A DNA stretch of 64,000 nucleotides from Pseudomonadota bacterium (GTDB lineage Bacteria > Pseudomonadota > Gammaproteobacteria > Steroidobacterales > Steroidobacteraceae). Both the position numbers and the translations under genes were made by a program. Each line of letters begins with the position of its first letter. Position 1 is the stretch's first letter. Shown here piece after piece: positions 1 to 8,866 of the stretch. Under the pieces are notes generated by a model, which did no database searches, had not been told where the DNA came from, and saw only the letters and a program-made list of their open reading frames with translations. Where the stretch lies: the NCBI GenBank assembly GCA_023391815.1, contig JAEWAF010000072.1, positions 62,001 through 126,000 of the forward strand, read 5' to 3'.

Positions 1-57
1 CAGGCGGCGTCGACGGCACAGCCGACGCCGGGCGAGCCGCCCCCTCAGCAACAATAG
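1..57 (+). CDS. 3' end of an upstream gene (partial)
   Basis: Frame 1 is open from the window edge to a TAG at 55-57 and encodes a short tail rich in Ala, Pro, Thr and Gln that ends in three glutamines. Such low-complexity tails are common at the C-termini of secreted or membrane proteins, so this may be the end of a gene lying left of the window. Only 18 residues are visible and no domain can be recognised, so this is weak. The rest of the first 181 bases holds no gene that I can support and probably contains the promoter of the next gene. Confidence 0.3.
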   Translation, partial: QAASTAQPTPGEPPPQQQ

Positions 58-181
58 GGGGCGGGGCATCTCGCCGGCGGCACGCCGAATTCGGTGCGCG
101 CTCGAGGCGCCGAGCCAGCCCGCTGTGAACGATTTCGGACGATGCTAGGATGCGTTCCCCCTACACACTCAGCACATTCGC

Positions 182-1153
182 ATGAAAATAAAGTCGCTTG
201 TCCTCGCCCTGTCCGTCTGTGTGACGCTCGCGGCCTGCTCGCCCAAGTCGGCGGCGCCGGAACAACAGGCCCGGGAATCCGCTCCAGCTGCGCCGGCGCA
301 AACGGCACAGGCGCCCGCCGGCAGCTTCACCATCGGTGAGCTCTCCGCCGTAGCGTTGCGTGACGGTACTTTCGAGTTTCCGAACGACAACAAGATTTTC
401 GGCGTCGGCAAGACGCCCGAAGACGTCGCTGCCGTATTGGCCGCCGCCGGCGCGCCCACCGATAAGATCACCGTGTCGCTTCAGCCGTTGCTGGTGAAGA
501 GCGCGGATCGTGTGTTGTTGTTCGATACCGGCGCGGGCTCGGCTTTCGGTCCGGCTGGCGGTCAGCTGCCGAAGTCGCTCGCGGAGGCTGGCGTCGAGCC
601 CGCCGCCGTGACCGACATCTTCATCTCACATCCGCACGGCGATCACATCGGCGGCCTGCTGAATGCCGAAGGCACGCTGGCGTTTCCCAACGCGACCGTG
701 CACATCGGTGCCGCCGATTGGGAGTTCCTGAAAGGATTGAGCGCCGAGAAGGCCGCCGCGGTCGGTCTGTCCAACCTTGCCGGGTTCGTCACCGCGCTGA
801 CCCCGAAAATCGATGCGTTCGCACCGGGCACCGAGCTGCTGCCGGCCGTCGTCAAGGCCGTCGATCTGCATGGCCATACGCCCGGCCACTCCGGTTATCT
901 GATCGGCTCGGGCGCGAATACCTTGCTGTACATCGGCGACTCTCTGCACAGTTCCGTCATCTCGGTGCAGAAGCCGGAGTGGACGATCGCCTTCGATAGC
1001 GATGCGGCGGTGGGTGCGAAGAATCGTAGCGATGTGCTCGCGACGAGCGCCCAGAGCGGTCAACGCATCTACGCCGTGCACTTCCCCTATCCTGGCTTGG
1101 GCAAGTTCGAGCGTCGCGGTGAGGGCTATGCCTGGATCGCCGAAACGCTGTAA
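182..1153 (+). CDS. MBL-fold metallo-hydrolase, lipoprotein
   Basis: This 323-residue protein has a lipoprotein signal peptide with lipobox LAAC (Cys19), so it is probably anchored in the periplasm or outer membrane. The metallo-beta-lactamase zinc motif HPHGDH lies at residues 150-155 (His150, His152, Asp154, His155). It is followed by a GHTPGHS block, a GDS metal-ligand segment and a late His in AVHFPYPG, so the dinuclear metal site looks complete. The fold covers lactonases, esterases and beta-lactamases; the substrate cannot be read from the sequence. An Ala/Pro/Gln-rich spacer (residues 22-45) separates the anchor from the domain. It is a single gene with two hairpins behind it. Confidence 0.88.
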   Translation: MKIKSLVLALSVCVTLAACSPKSAAPEQQARESAPAAPAQTAQAPAGSFTIGELSAVALRDGTFEFPNDNKIFGVGKTPEDVAAVLAAAGAPTDKITVSLQPLLVKSADRVLLFDTGAGSAFGPAGGQLPKSLAEAGVEPAAVTDIFISHPHGDHIGGLLNAEGTLAFPNATVHIGAADWEFLKGLSAEKAAAVGLSNLAGFVTALTPKIDAFAPGTELLPAVVKAVDLHGHTPGHSGYLIGSGANTLLYIGDSLHSSVISVQKPEWTIAFDSDAAVGAKNRSDVLATSAQSGQRIYAVHFPYPGLGKFERRGEGYAWIAETL

Positions 1154-1216
1154 CTCGATCAACACAGATCGAGCGATGGCTGCGTGCGGTTTGTGTGACT
1201 GCGCGCAGCCTTCTTC
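1154..1216 (+). terminator. Tandem stem-loops after the MBL gene, possible terminator
   Basis: Directly after the TAA is a perfect 7-bp stem, CTCGATC (1154-1160) and GATCGAG (1167-1173). A second, GC-rich 10-bp stem follows: GGCTGCGTGC (1178-1187) pairs with GCGCGCAGCC (1201-1210) with one G-T pair, then a short pyrimidine run TTCTTC. No true T tract is present, so intrinsic termination is only a possibility. The remaining bases to 1345 hold no gene and should carry the promoter of the TonB receptor. Confidence 0.4.
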
Positions 1217-1345
1217 ATCCATTCCCTGCCTGTAAAGTTCCTACTCGCCCCGACGCCGCGGTAAATACCACACCGCCTCGCTCAAGATTCCGGCGCATCG
1301 CGTCGAAACAGTCTTCATCCATAACAGCTCACTCGATCGGAGCAT

Positions 1346-3280
1346 ATGAAGGCTCAGCGACTGCTCTCGCTATTCATTTCGTCGCTGCTGGCGACCTGCG
1401 CCACGCAGGCAGCCGAAGACCTGACCGATCTGGACCTGGCGACGTTGATGAGCATGGACGTGACGGTGACGTCGGCGGCCCGGCGCGCCCAGGCAACGGC
1501 CGATGCCGCCGCAGCTGTGTTCGTCATCACGCGGGAGGACATCCATCGCAGCGGCGCCACCAGCTTGCCGGAAGTGCTGCGTCTGGCACCGGGCCTGCAA
1601 GTCGCGCGCATCGATGCACGCAGCTGGGCGATCACCGCTCGCGGGTTCAACAGTCGTTTCGCCAACAAGCTCCAAGTGCTCGTCGACGGACGCAGCATCT
1701 ACACGCCGCTGTTCTCGGGCGTGATGTGGGAAGAGCAGCACGTTCCGCTCGATAACATCGAGCGCATCGAAGTCTTGCGCGGACCCGGCGGCGCGCTTTG
1801 GGGCATCAATGCCGTCAACGGCGTGATCAACATCATCACGCGGCCTGCCGCCGATGACTCCGGCGTTCAGTTGCAGGCCGGTAGCGGCACCGTCGATAGC
1901 GCCGGTCTGGTGAGCTATGCGGATCGCATCGACCCGCTCGGCGACTATCGTGTCTACGCCGAGCACACTCGCACCGATTCCTATCTGGATGGCGGCGAGC
2001 CATGGATCAGAACTCAGGCCGGCTGGCGACTCGATCGCGCCGCGGGCCTCGGCCGGCTCTCGTTCCAAGGCGATGTGGCCAAGAGCGACTTCGGCGACAT
2101 CGACGGCTATGCGGACTCGAACCTGCCCGGCAATTCGCGCACTGGCAACGTCACACTCAACTGGCAACGTGACATGGCCTTGGGCAGCATCGACGCCCAC
2201 ACTTATTACAGCTGGGCGGACCGCGGCATGCCCGGCCGCTGGAGCGAAGCCACCGCGGGACTGGAATTGCAGTTCAGCGCTAATCGCATCGGCCGGCATC
2301 TGCTGACCGGCGGCGTTGGATTGCGCGAGCTCAAGGAAGAACAACGCGATCCGGCGGCGCGAGTGCGCTTCTCGGCGATCAAGTCTTCGCAGGATCAGTG
2401 GAGCATCTACGCGCAGGACGAGATCAATTTCTTCGACGATCGGCTCCGTGTGATCGCTGGCGCCAAGGTCGAGGATTTCACATACAGCGATCTCGCCTTC
2501 CAGCCGACGCTTCGCACGCTGTGGCACCTGAGCCCGACACAAACATTGTGGGGCGCCGTGTCGCGCGCGGTCCGTACGCCTTCGCGCATCGAGTTGTTCT
2601 CACGTGTCAACGTCACGGTGCCGGAAGCCGTGCCCGTGGTGTTTCAATTGAGAGGGAATCGACAGCTCGCCGAAGAAAAGTTGAACGCTTACGAGCTCGG
2701 CTGGCGCTGGCGCCCGAATCCGCGGCTGTCGCTGGATGCCTCGCTGTATCACAACGACTACCAGGACCTGATCAGCGTGGTCGGTTTCGAGCCGGTGTTC
2801 GCGCCCGGACCGCCCGCGCAAATCGAGAAACGCTTCGTGTATCTGAACTCGACCGACACGACTGTGTACGGCGTGGAAGCGGGCTTGGAATGGGCGGCCA
2901 CCGACTGGCTGCGCTGGCAAGTGAACGGCAACTGGCATCACATGACGAACCAGCCGCCCGCCGCCGAGCTGTCGTTGCAGATCGCGAGCGATCCGAACGA
3001 ATCGCTCGGCACGCACTTCCGCGTCGACCTGCCCCATCGGATCGAGCTCGACCTGGGGTGGCGCTATGTCGACAGCCTGACCAGCTACGACATTCCTTCC
3101 TATTCGTCGTTCGACGTGCGTGCCGGCTGGCACGTGCGGGACGATTTCGAGCTGTCCTTCACGGTGAACAACGCGCTCGACGATGCACACGTCGAGTTCT
3201 ACGACGAGACCAGCCACGCCATGGGGGCACGCATCGGACGCAGTTTCTTCGGCCGCTTCGTGTGGCATCCGGGTCGGTAG
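1346..3280 (+). CDS. TonB-dependent outer-membrane receptor
   Basis: This 644-residue protein has a Sec signal peptide (about 1-22), then a plug domain (about 45-160) with the typical segments SLPEVLRLAPGLQVARI, TARGFNSR, LVDGRSIYTPLF and IERIEVLRGPGGALWG. A 22-strand barrel ends in FFGRFVWHPGR. The family imports large ligands such as siderophores, cobalamin or glycans using TonB energy. The plug resembles the receptor group often encoded beside YfiR-like proteins, and the next gene, 12 bases on, is one. A GGAG sequence precedes the ATG. The ligand is unknown. Confidence 0.92.
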   Translation: MKAQRLLSLFISSLLATCATQAAEDLTDLDLATLMSMDVTVTSAARRAQATADAAAAVFVITREDIHRSGATSLPEVLRLAPGLQVARIDARSWAITARGFNSRFANKLQVLVDGRSIYTPLFSGVMWEEQHVPLDNIERIEVLRGPGGALWGINAVNGVINIITRPAADDSGVQLQAGSGTVDSAGLVSYADRIDPLGDYRVYAEHTRTDSYLDGGEPWIRTQAGWRLDRAAGLGRLSFQGDVAKSDFGDIDGYADSNLPGNSRTGNVTLNWQRDMALGSIDAHTYYSWADRGMPGRWSEATAGLELQFSANRIGRHLLTGGVGLRELKEEQRDPAARVRFSAIKSSQDQWSIYAQDEINFFDDRLRVIAGAKVEDFTYSDLAFQPTLRTLWHLSPTQTLWGAVSRAVRTPSRIELFSRVNVTVPEAVPVVFQLRGNRQLAEEKLNAYELGWRWRPNPRLSLDASLYHNDYQDLISVVGFEPVFAPGPPAQIEKRFVYLNSTDTTVYGVEAGLEWAATDWLRWQVNGNWHHMTNQPPAAELSLQIASDPNESLGTHFRVDLPHRIELDLGWRYVDSLTSYDIPSYSSFDVRAGWHVRDDFELSFTVNNALDDAHVEFYDETSHAMGARIGRSFFGRFVWHPGR

Positions 3281-3292
3281 GTTTCGCCGATC

Positions 3293-3811
3293 ATGCGATC
3301 ACTGCGCTCGCTGCTCGCGCTGTTCCTACTCCTCTCCGGCGCCGCTCACGCGGACGGCCTGCCGGTCGACCGCGCCGACCGGTTGCGGGCCGCTTATCTA
3401 TTCAACTTCCTGAAATTCGTCGAGCTGCCGCACGCGGAGAGCGAGTCGATTCGGGTTTGTTTCATCGGTGCGAGCGGCGTGCGCGAGTCGCTCGCTGCAT
3501 CCACTGTCGACAAGAAGATCGGCTCGCGAGCTGTCGCCACCGCGGACTTGCCCGTGTACGGAATCTGGTCGGGCTGCGACGTCGTTTATCTGGACGCCGC
3601 CGAAGATGTACAGACCGCCTTGACCTACGCCGCCGGCAACGACGCGCTGACGATCAGCGAAGCCGCTGCCTTCACCCGGCTCGGCGGCATCATCCGCTTG
3701 TTCACCGAAGACAACCGCCTGCGCTTCGAAATCAACATGGGCCACGCCCGCCTCGCGGGCCTGAAAATCAGCTCGGACCTGCTCCGACTGGCCTCGCGCG
3801 TCGAGCCCTGA
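3293..3811 (+). CDS. YfiR family periplasmic protein (DUF4154)
   Basis: This 172-residue protein has a signal peptide ending near AHA (residue 20). The family hallmarks are the early segment RAAYLFNFLKFVELP and the C-terminal IRLFTEDNRLRFEIN followed by GLKISSDLLRLA. Two cysteines remain after cleavage (in RVCFIGAS and SGCDVVYL), in the places where YfiR forms a redox-sensitive disulfide. In Pseudomonas, YfiR is the periplasmic brake on the diguanylate cyclase YfiN. Here no cyclase is adjacent; the gene follows the TonB receptor in a two-gene operon, so receptor-linked sensing is an inference. Confidence 0.88.
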   Translation: MRSLRSLLALFLLLSGAAHADGLPVDRADRLRAAYLFNFLKFVELPHAESESIRVCFIGASGVRESLAASTVDKKIGSRAVATADLPVYGIWSGCDVVYLDAAEDVQTALTYAAGNDALTISEAAAFTRLGGIIRLFTEDNRLRFEINMGHARLAGLKISSDLLRLASRVEP

Positions 3812-3830
3812 ACGTCAGCGAATCTTCTCA

Positions 3831-4199
3831 TCAATGCCGTTCCAGCTCCGCGAAGCCGCTGCCACCGGGACTGGTCGGATCGAGCATCGCCAATATGCGA
3901 CGCACCAGCGCTTTGTAATCCGCCTGGCCGGCGTAAGTGTTGGCGAGCAGGATGACACCTGCCTTGCGCGAGCCGTCGAACTCGTAGGAGCTCACGAATC
4001 CTTCTGGGAATACACCGCCATGGCCGATCGCCGCGAACTTTCCGTCGGGATCGCGAACGACAGCGAAGCCGACGCCGTCACCGTATTGCAGATTCGCGTT
4101 CGTGGGCAATAGCAGCTGATACGAGGCCTGCAAGGCTTGGTCACTGAGCACGCGCTCCTGGCCGCCGAGGCTTTGCATGATGACCTGAACCGGGCGGGC
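3831..4199 (-). pseudogene. C-terminal remnant of a beta-lactamase-related serine hydrolase
   Basis: The reverse strand encodes about 120 residues that match only the C-terminal part of class C beta-lactamase-like hydrolases: a LSDQAL segment, a GYGVGFAV-like strand (here YGDGVGFAVV) and the third active-site box IGHGGVFPEG, followed by VILLANTYAG. The N-terminal SxxK and YxN boxes that carry the nucleophile and general base are absent. In this frame a stop lies about 24 codons before the first ATG (4178), and a gene on the opposite strand starts just beyond. I read it as a truncated, non-functional relic. Confidence 0.75.
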
Positions 4200-4267
4200 G
4201 GAGTGTCGATTGTAGCGCCGTCAGGTCGTATCATCGCCGGCCGTGTGATCTCGCGCGGAGAAGGTGA

Positions 4268-4804
4268 ATGAAGTGTCCGGTATGCAAGACGCCCGAGCTG
4301 CGGCCTACCATGATCGAGGAGCTGCTGCCCTCGATGGGCTGCGATAAGTGCAAGGGTTCGCTGGTCGCGTTGCTGTATTACCGCCACTGGGCCGAGCAGC
4401 ACAAACCGGCTTCGGAGGCGAGCGCGCCGGCGACGGTTTCGGAGTTGCCGACCGACACGACCAGCGCCCTGCGCTGCCCGAAGTGCGAGCGGATCATGAC
4501 CAAATATCGGCTGAGCGGCACGGTCGCCAACCGGCTCGATGTGTGCTCCCTGTGCGACGAGGCCTGGCTCGACGGCGGCGAGTGGCAGTTGCTCGAACAG
4601 CTGCATCTGAGCGACAAGCTGCCCGCTGTATTCAGCGACACCTGGCAACGGAAGATCCGCAGTGAAAACAGCGAGCGGACTCGACAGGAAATCCTGCGTC
4701 GGGACCTCGGCGCGGACGACGCGGCCAAGGTCGAGACGATTCGCGAATGGCTCAAGGGCCACCCGGCAAAGAGCACGATTCTCACTTATCTGTATCGCGA
4801 CTAG
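4268..4804 (+). CDS. TFIIB-type zinc-ribbon protein
   Basis: This 178-residue soluble protein contains two zinc-ribbon halves: CPVC (residues 3-6) with CDKC near residue 24, and CPKC near 72 with CSLCDEAWLDGGEW near 95-110. The latter is the signature of the zf-TFIIB/DUF family. The C-terminal half is charged and probably helical. No catalytic motif is seen and no function is established for such bacterial proteins. An AGAAGG-like sequence (4258-4263) precedes the ATG. It is a single gene between the hydrolase relic and the Rieske gene. Confidence 0.8.
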   Translation: MKCPVCKTPELRPTMIEELLPSMGCDKCKGSLVALLYYRHWAEQHKPASEASAPATVSELPTDTTSALRCPKCERIMTKYRLSGTVANRLDVCSLCDEAWLDGGEWQLLEQLHLSDKLPAVFSDTWQRKIRSENSERTRQEILRRDLGADDAAKVETIREWLKGHPAKSTILTYLYRD

Positions 4805-4875
4805 CGCCGAGGCTGGACAAGCGCCGTCACTAAGGCAATGCTGGCGCTATCTTCATCCGGTCCGAGGATGGCGCC

Positions 4876-6033
4876 ATGTCCGCCGCTGCCCGACCCGTTT
4901 CATCCCAATCCGTGGCCTCCACCGACGATCCATCGGTGGGGCTGCCGGCCTGGATTTACCGCGATCCCGACTTCTTCGAGCTGGAGAAGCGCACGATCTT
5001 CCGCACCGGCTGGCAGCTGGTCTGTCACGGCAGCGACATGCCGAACCCCGGCGACTATCACTGCTTCGATATGCTCGGCGAGTCCATCGTGTCGGTGCGC
5101 GGTCGCGACGGTGAGATTCGCAGCTTCCACAATGTATGCAGGCACCGGGCCTCACGCCTGGTCGAGGGGCCGAAGGGACATTGCGGGGGACGCATCACCT
5201 GTCCCTATCACGCCTGGACCTACTCGCTCGACGGCCGCCTGATCGGCGTGCCTCATCGCGAATCGTTCCGCGATCTGAAGCCGGAGCTGCACGGGCTGGT
5301 GCCGCTGGAGCAGGAGATCTTCATGGGCTTCATTTTCGTGCGACTGGAGCCCGGCCTGCCGAGCGTGCGCGAAATGCTCGCGCCCTATGCGCATGAATTG
5401 GCGGCGTATCGTCTCGAAGAGCTGGTGCCACAAGGCCGCGTCACGCTCCGCCCCCGCGCCGTGAACTGGAAGAACGTGGCGGACAACTATTCCGACGGCA
5501 TGCACATCGATGTCGCGCATCCTGGCCTCTCGCGCCTGTTCGGCAACAGCTATGGCATCGAAGCGCAGCCCTGGGTCGATAAGATGTGGGGCGTTCTGCA
5601 AGACAAGCCGAGCAGCAACTGGTCGGAGCGCCGATATCAGCAATTGCTGCCCGCGGTCGAGCACCTGCCGCCCGAACGTCAACGGCTGTGGACGTATTTC
5701 AAGCTCTGGCCCAACGTCGCGTTCGACATCTATCCCGACCAGATCGATTTCATGCAGTTCATTCCAATCTCGCCGACCGAGACCATGATCCGCGAGATCG
5801 CCTACGTCCATCGAGACGACCGACGCGAGATGCGCGCCGCGCGCTATCTGAACTGGCGCATCAACCGTCAAGTAAACAAAGAAGACACCACCTTGATCGC
5901 GCGCGTGCAAGCCGGCATGGAGTCGAGCAGCTACACGGTCGGACCGTTGAGCGAAGGCGAAGTCTGCCTGCGCAGCTTCACGCGTCGGATGCACGAAATG
6001 ATTCCGGAGAGCCGTAGTGCCCGCAAAGTCTGA
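4876..6033 (+). CDS. Rieske non-heme iron oxygenase, alpha-subunit type
   Basis: This 385-residue protein has an N-terminal Rieske [2Fe-2S] domain with CRH (Cys88, His90) and CPYH (Cys109, His112). The catalytic domain carries the mononuclear iron motif DNYSDGMHIDVAH (His210 and His215). Length and order fit a ring-hydroxylating oxygenase large subunit or a demethylase/quaternary-amine oxygenase of the same superfamily. No small subunit, ferredoxin or reductase gene is adjacent. The stop overlaps the start of the next flavoprotein by 17 bases, implying coupled translation. GAGGA lies just before the ATG. The substrate is unknown. Confidence 0.9.
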   Translation: MSAAARPVSSQSVASTDDPSVGLPAWIYRDPDFFELEKRTIFRTGWQLVCHGSDMPNPGDYHCFDMLGESIVSVRGRDGEIRSFHNVCRHRASRLVEGPKGHCGGRITCPYHAWTYSLDGRLIGVPHRESFRDLKPELHGLVPLEQEIFMGFIFVRLEPGLPSVREMLAPYAHELAAYRLEELVPQGRVTLRPRAVNWKNVADNYSDGMHIDVAHPGLSRLFGNSYGIEAQPWVDKMWGVLQDKPSSNWSERRYQQLLPAVEHLPPERQRLWTYFKLWPNVAFDIYPDQIDFMQFIPISPTETMIREIAYVHRDDRREMRAARYLNWRINRQVNKEDTTLIARVQAGMESSSYTVGPLSEGEVCLRSFTRRMHEMIPESRSARKV

Positions 6034-7639
6034 TGTCCTGATCGTCGGCGGTGGCCACAACGGGCTGGTCTGCGCCGCGTATCTGGCCGCCGCCGGACTG
6101 AAAGTCACCGTACTCGAACGCCGTCACGTGGTCGGCGGCGCGGCGGTGACCGAAGAATTTCATCCCGGCTTCCGCAACTCCGTCGCCTCGTACACGGTTT
6201 CTCTGCTCAATCCCAAAGTCATTCGCGACCTGGACCTGCACTCGCATGGGCTGCGTGTGGTCGAGCGTGAAGTCTCGAACTTCCTGCCGACCGAGGATGG
6301 CCGTTATCTGGCGACGGGCGGCGATCGCACCAAGCACGAGGTTGCCAAGTTCTCAGCAAAGGATGCGGAACGACTCGACGCGTATGGCGATCGACTGGAC
6401 ATCATCGCCGACCTGTTGCGCGATCTGGTTCTGCAAACGCCGCCGAATGTCGTCGATGGCGGCTGGCGCGCCGCGCTACCACAGTTGGTTCACGCCGCCG
6501 CGCTCGGCAAACGTTTCAGCAAGCTCGATATGAACATGCGGCAGGAGCTGCTGAGCCTGTTCGTGACATCGGCGGGCGACTATCTCGACGGCTGGTTCGA
6601 AAGCGCGCCGATCAAGGCCGTCTACGGTTTCGACGGGGTCGTGGGCAACTACGCCAGTCCCTACTCGCCCGGCTCGGCGTACGTGCTGTTACATCACGTA
6701 TTCGGCGAAGTGAACGGTAAGAAAGGTGCGTGGGGACATGCGATCGGCGGCATGGGCGCGATCACGCAGGCGATGGCGAAATCGGCGGCGAGTCGCGGCG
6801 TCGATATCCGAGTGAACGCCGGGGTACGCGAGATCATCATCGAGAGCGGCAGGGCCGTCGGCGCCGTGACCGAATCGGGAGAAACCTTCCGCGCCGCCGC
6901 CGTCGTCTCGAATCTGAATCCCAAACTGCTCTACACCAAGTTGATCGATGCAGCCGCGTTGCCGACGACGTTCCGAGAGCGCATCAGCCAATGGCGCTGC
7001 GGCTCGGGCACGTTCCGCATGAACGTCGCGCTGTCCGAGCTCCCCGATTTCACGTGCCTGCCCGGCAAGCAGCGCGCACCTCATCACACCGCCGGCATCA
7101 TCATCGCACCGACGCTTGGATACATGGAGCGAGCCTACTTCGATGCGCGCATGCAGGGTTGGTCGAACCAGCCCATCGTCGAGATTCTGATTCCCTCGAC
7201 GCTCGACGACAGTCTCGCGCCTCCCGGACAACACGTGGCCAGCATGTTCTGCCAGCACGTCGCGCCAACCTTGCCGAACGGCGAGTCCTGGGACACGCAT
7301 CGTGAAAAAGTGGCGGACCTGATGATCGAAACCGTCAACGCCCATGCGCCGAACTTCAAAGCGGCGGTGCTGGGCCGGCAGATCAACAGTCCGCTCGATC
7401 TGGAACGCACCTTCGGATTGATCGGCGGCGACATCTTCCACGGTGCGCTGAGCCTCGACCAGATGTTCTCAGCCCGCCCGATGCTCGGGCATGGCAACTA
7501 TCGCGGTCCGCTGCCTGGCTTATATATGTGTGGCTCGGGGACTCATCCCGGCGGCGGCGTCACCGGTGCGCCCGGCCACAATTCGGCTCATGAAATCATC
7601 GCCGACTTCCGCCGCAAAGTGGTCCGCCAGGTGAGCTGA
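6017..7639 (+). CDS. Phytoene-desaturase-like FAD oxidoreductase
   Basis: This 540-residue flavoprotein opens with a Rossmann dinucleotide-binding fingerprint, VLIVGGGHNGLVCAAYLA (GxGxxG), followed by the ERR segment that binds FAD ribose. It ends with the carotenoid-desaturase-type block YMCGSGTHPGGGVTGAPGHN. The family includes phytoene desaturases and PYROXD2-like proteins, which dehydrogenate or isomerise lipophilic substrates. It starts at GTG 6017 behind a GGAG, inside the end of the Rieske gene, so the two proteins probably act in one pathway. No crtB or other carotenoid gene is nearby, which argues against carotenoid synthesis. Confidence 0.85.
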   Translation: MPAKSDVLIVGGGHNGLVCAAYLAAAGLKVTVLERRHVVGGAAVTEEFHPGFRNSVASYTVSLLNPKVIRDLDLHSHGLRVVEREVSNFLPTEDGRYLATGGDRTKHEVAKFSAKDAERLDAYGDRLDIIADLLRDLVLQTPPNVVDGGWRAALPQLVHAAALGKRFSKLDMNMRQELLSLFVTSAGDYLDGWFESAPIKAVYGFDGVVGNYASPYSPGSAYVLLHHVFGEVNGKKGAWGHAIGGMGAITQAMAKSAASRGVDIRVNAGVREIIIESGRAVGAVTESGETFRAAAVVSNLNPKLLYTKLIDAAALPTTFRERISQWRCGSGTFRMNVALSELPDFTCLPGKQRAPHHTAGIIIAPTLGYMERAYFDARMQGWSNQPIVEILIPSTLDDSLAPPGQHVASMFCQHVAPTLPNGESWDTHREKVADLMIETVNAHAPNFKAAVLGRQINSPLDLERTFGLIGGDIFHGALSLDQMFSARPMLGHGNYRGPLPGLYMCGSGTHPGGGVTGAPGHNSAHEIIADFRRKVVRQVS

Positions 7640-7927
7640 TCAGACCAGCGCGTCGATCACCTTCGCCAGTCGCACGTCGCGCTCGCTCACGTCGCCCGCG
7701 TCGTGCGTCGTCAGCCAGATGTCGAGCTTGTTATAAACATTGGTCCACTCGGGATGGTGATCGGCCTTCTCCGCCTCCAGCGCGATCCGCATCATCAAGC
7801 CGATCGCCGCCGAGAAGTCCTTCAGCACGATGCGCCGATAGAACGCACGGCGGTGCGCGTCGTAGATCCAGTGGGGTAATGAAGCAAGCGCGTCGTCGCG
7901 TTGCTCGATCGTCAGAGATGCAACCAT
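7640..7927 (-). CDS. phhB: Pterin-4a-carbinolamine dehydratase
   Basis: This 95-residue protein has the family hallmarks: HWIYDAHRRAFYRRIVLKDFSAAIG near residue 20 and the active-site motif EKADHHPEWTNVYNKLDIWLTTHD. It dehydrates 4a-hydroxytetrahydropterin formed by phenylalanine hydroxylase, allowing cofactor recycling. It lies 7 bases after phhA on the same strand, the classic phhAB arrangement. I chose the ATG at 7927 because the family begins there; in-frame codons further upstream lie inside phhA. Its stop abuts that of the convergent flavoprotein gene. Confidence 0.93.
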   Translation of the reverse strand: MVASLTIEQRDDALASLPHWIYDAHRRAFYRRIVLKDFSAAIGLMMRIALEAEKADHHPEWTNVYNKLDIWLTTHDAGDVSERDVRLAKVIDALV

Positions 7928-7934
7928 GACGTGC

Positions 7935-8810
7935 TCACCTGCTCGCTGCTTTAACTGCCTTCGCGCGAGCATGCGCCTGAGTGCCGCGGCTGTAAACACG
8001 ATCGGTCGGCAGGACGGCATCGGTCGCGAGCTCCGGCCCGTTCCCGAGTCGCGCGTACAGCGGCGCGAAATCCGTCTCGACCGTCTGACGCAACAAATCC
8101 TCGAAGCTGTCGATCACGAAGTACGTCTGCTGATAATCGTCGATGCGATAGTGGGTCCGCATCACCCGCTCCAGATCGAAGCCCAAACGATGCGGCGACG
8201 GATCGTCGAGCGCGAAGATCGATTCGCCGTATGAAGAAACGATACCCGCGCCATAAAGCTTGAGCGCATCGCCCTGGCGAATCAGCCCGAACTCGACCGT
8301 GTACCAGTACAGCCGCGCCAGCGAGTCGAGCGACCCGAAGCCATGCGCGCGCAAGCCACCCTTTCCATACGCTTGCATGTAATCGGCGAACACCGGGTTC
8401 GCGAGCAGCGGCACGTGACCGAACACGTCGTGGAAGATATCCGGCTCCTGCAGATAGTCGCGCTGCTCGGGAGTGCGAATGAAACGTCCGGCGACGAAGC
8501 GGCGATTGGCGAGATGCTCGAAGAACACGCGCTCGGGCACCAGCCCGGGCACCGCGACGACCTGCCAGCCGGTGGCTTTCATCAACCGTTCGGAGAGCTC
8601 GTCGAAATGCGGGATGCCGGGCCGCGTCATGCGCAGCACCTGCAAGCCTGCCATGAACTCGGGCACGACGCGCTCCGGCAACATGCCGGCCTGGCGCTCG
8701 AACAAGTGATCCCACATGGCATGCTCCGCGGGACTGTAGCGATCCCAATCCTGTGGGATCGTCCAGTCCTCAGCCGTGCCCTCGGGCCGCTGAAGTAATG
8801 CGTCTGCCAT
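7935..8810 (-). CDS. phhA: Phenylalanine 4-monooxygenase
   Basis: This 291-residue protein is a bacterial-type, catalytic-domain-only aromatic amino acid hydroxylase. Iron ligands are visible: HDVFGH (His127, His132) and Glu173 in YWYTVEFGL. The enzyme converts phenylalanine to tyrosine using oxygen and tetrahydropterin in the cytosol, and its partner phhB follows immediately. I chose ATG 8810; a GTG nine codons upstream (8837) is also possible. It is downstream of the SMR exporter gene on the same strand, so some read-through from the riboswitch-controlled transcript is conceivable. Confidence 0.95.
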   Translation of the reverse strand: MADALLQRPEGTAEDWTIPQDWDRYSPAEHAMWDHLFERQAGMLPERVVPEFMAGLQVLRMTRPGIPHFDELSERLMKATGWQVVAVPGLVPERVFFEHLANRRFVAGRFIRTPEQRDYLQEPDIFHDVFGHVPLLANPVFADYMQAYGKGGLRAHGFGSLDSLARLYWYTVEFGLIRQGDALKLYGAGIVSSYGESIFALDDPSPHRLGFDLERVMRTHYRIDDYQQTYFVIDSFEDLLRQTVETDFAPLYARLGNGPELATDAVLPTDRVYSRGTQAHARAKAVKAASR

Positions 8811-8866
8811 GTGGGTTGCTGTCGTGCTGCCCGTCACAACGCGGGCGGTATCGGGGCGCTATTAGC

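Noticed and set aside
1370..2542. 390-codon open frame on the reverse strand of the TonB receptor gene
   Set aside because: Codon content is the complement of the receptor frame, no domain is recognisable and there is no ribosome site; a shadow of a GC-rich gene.
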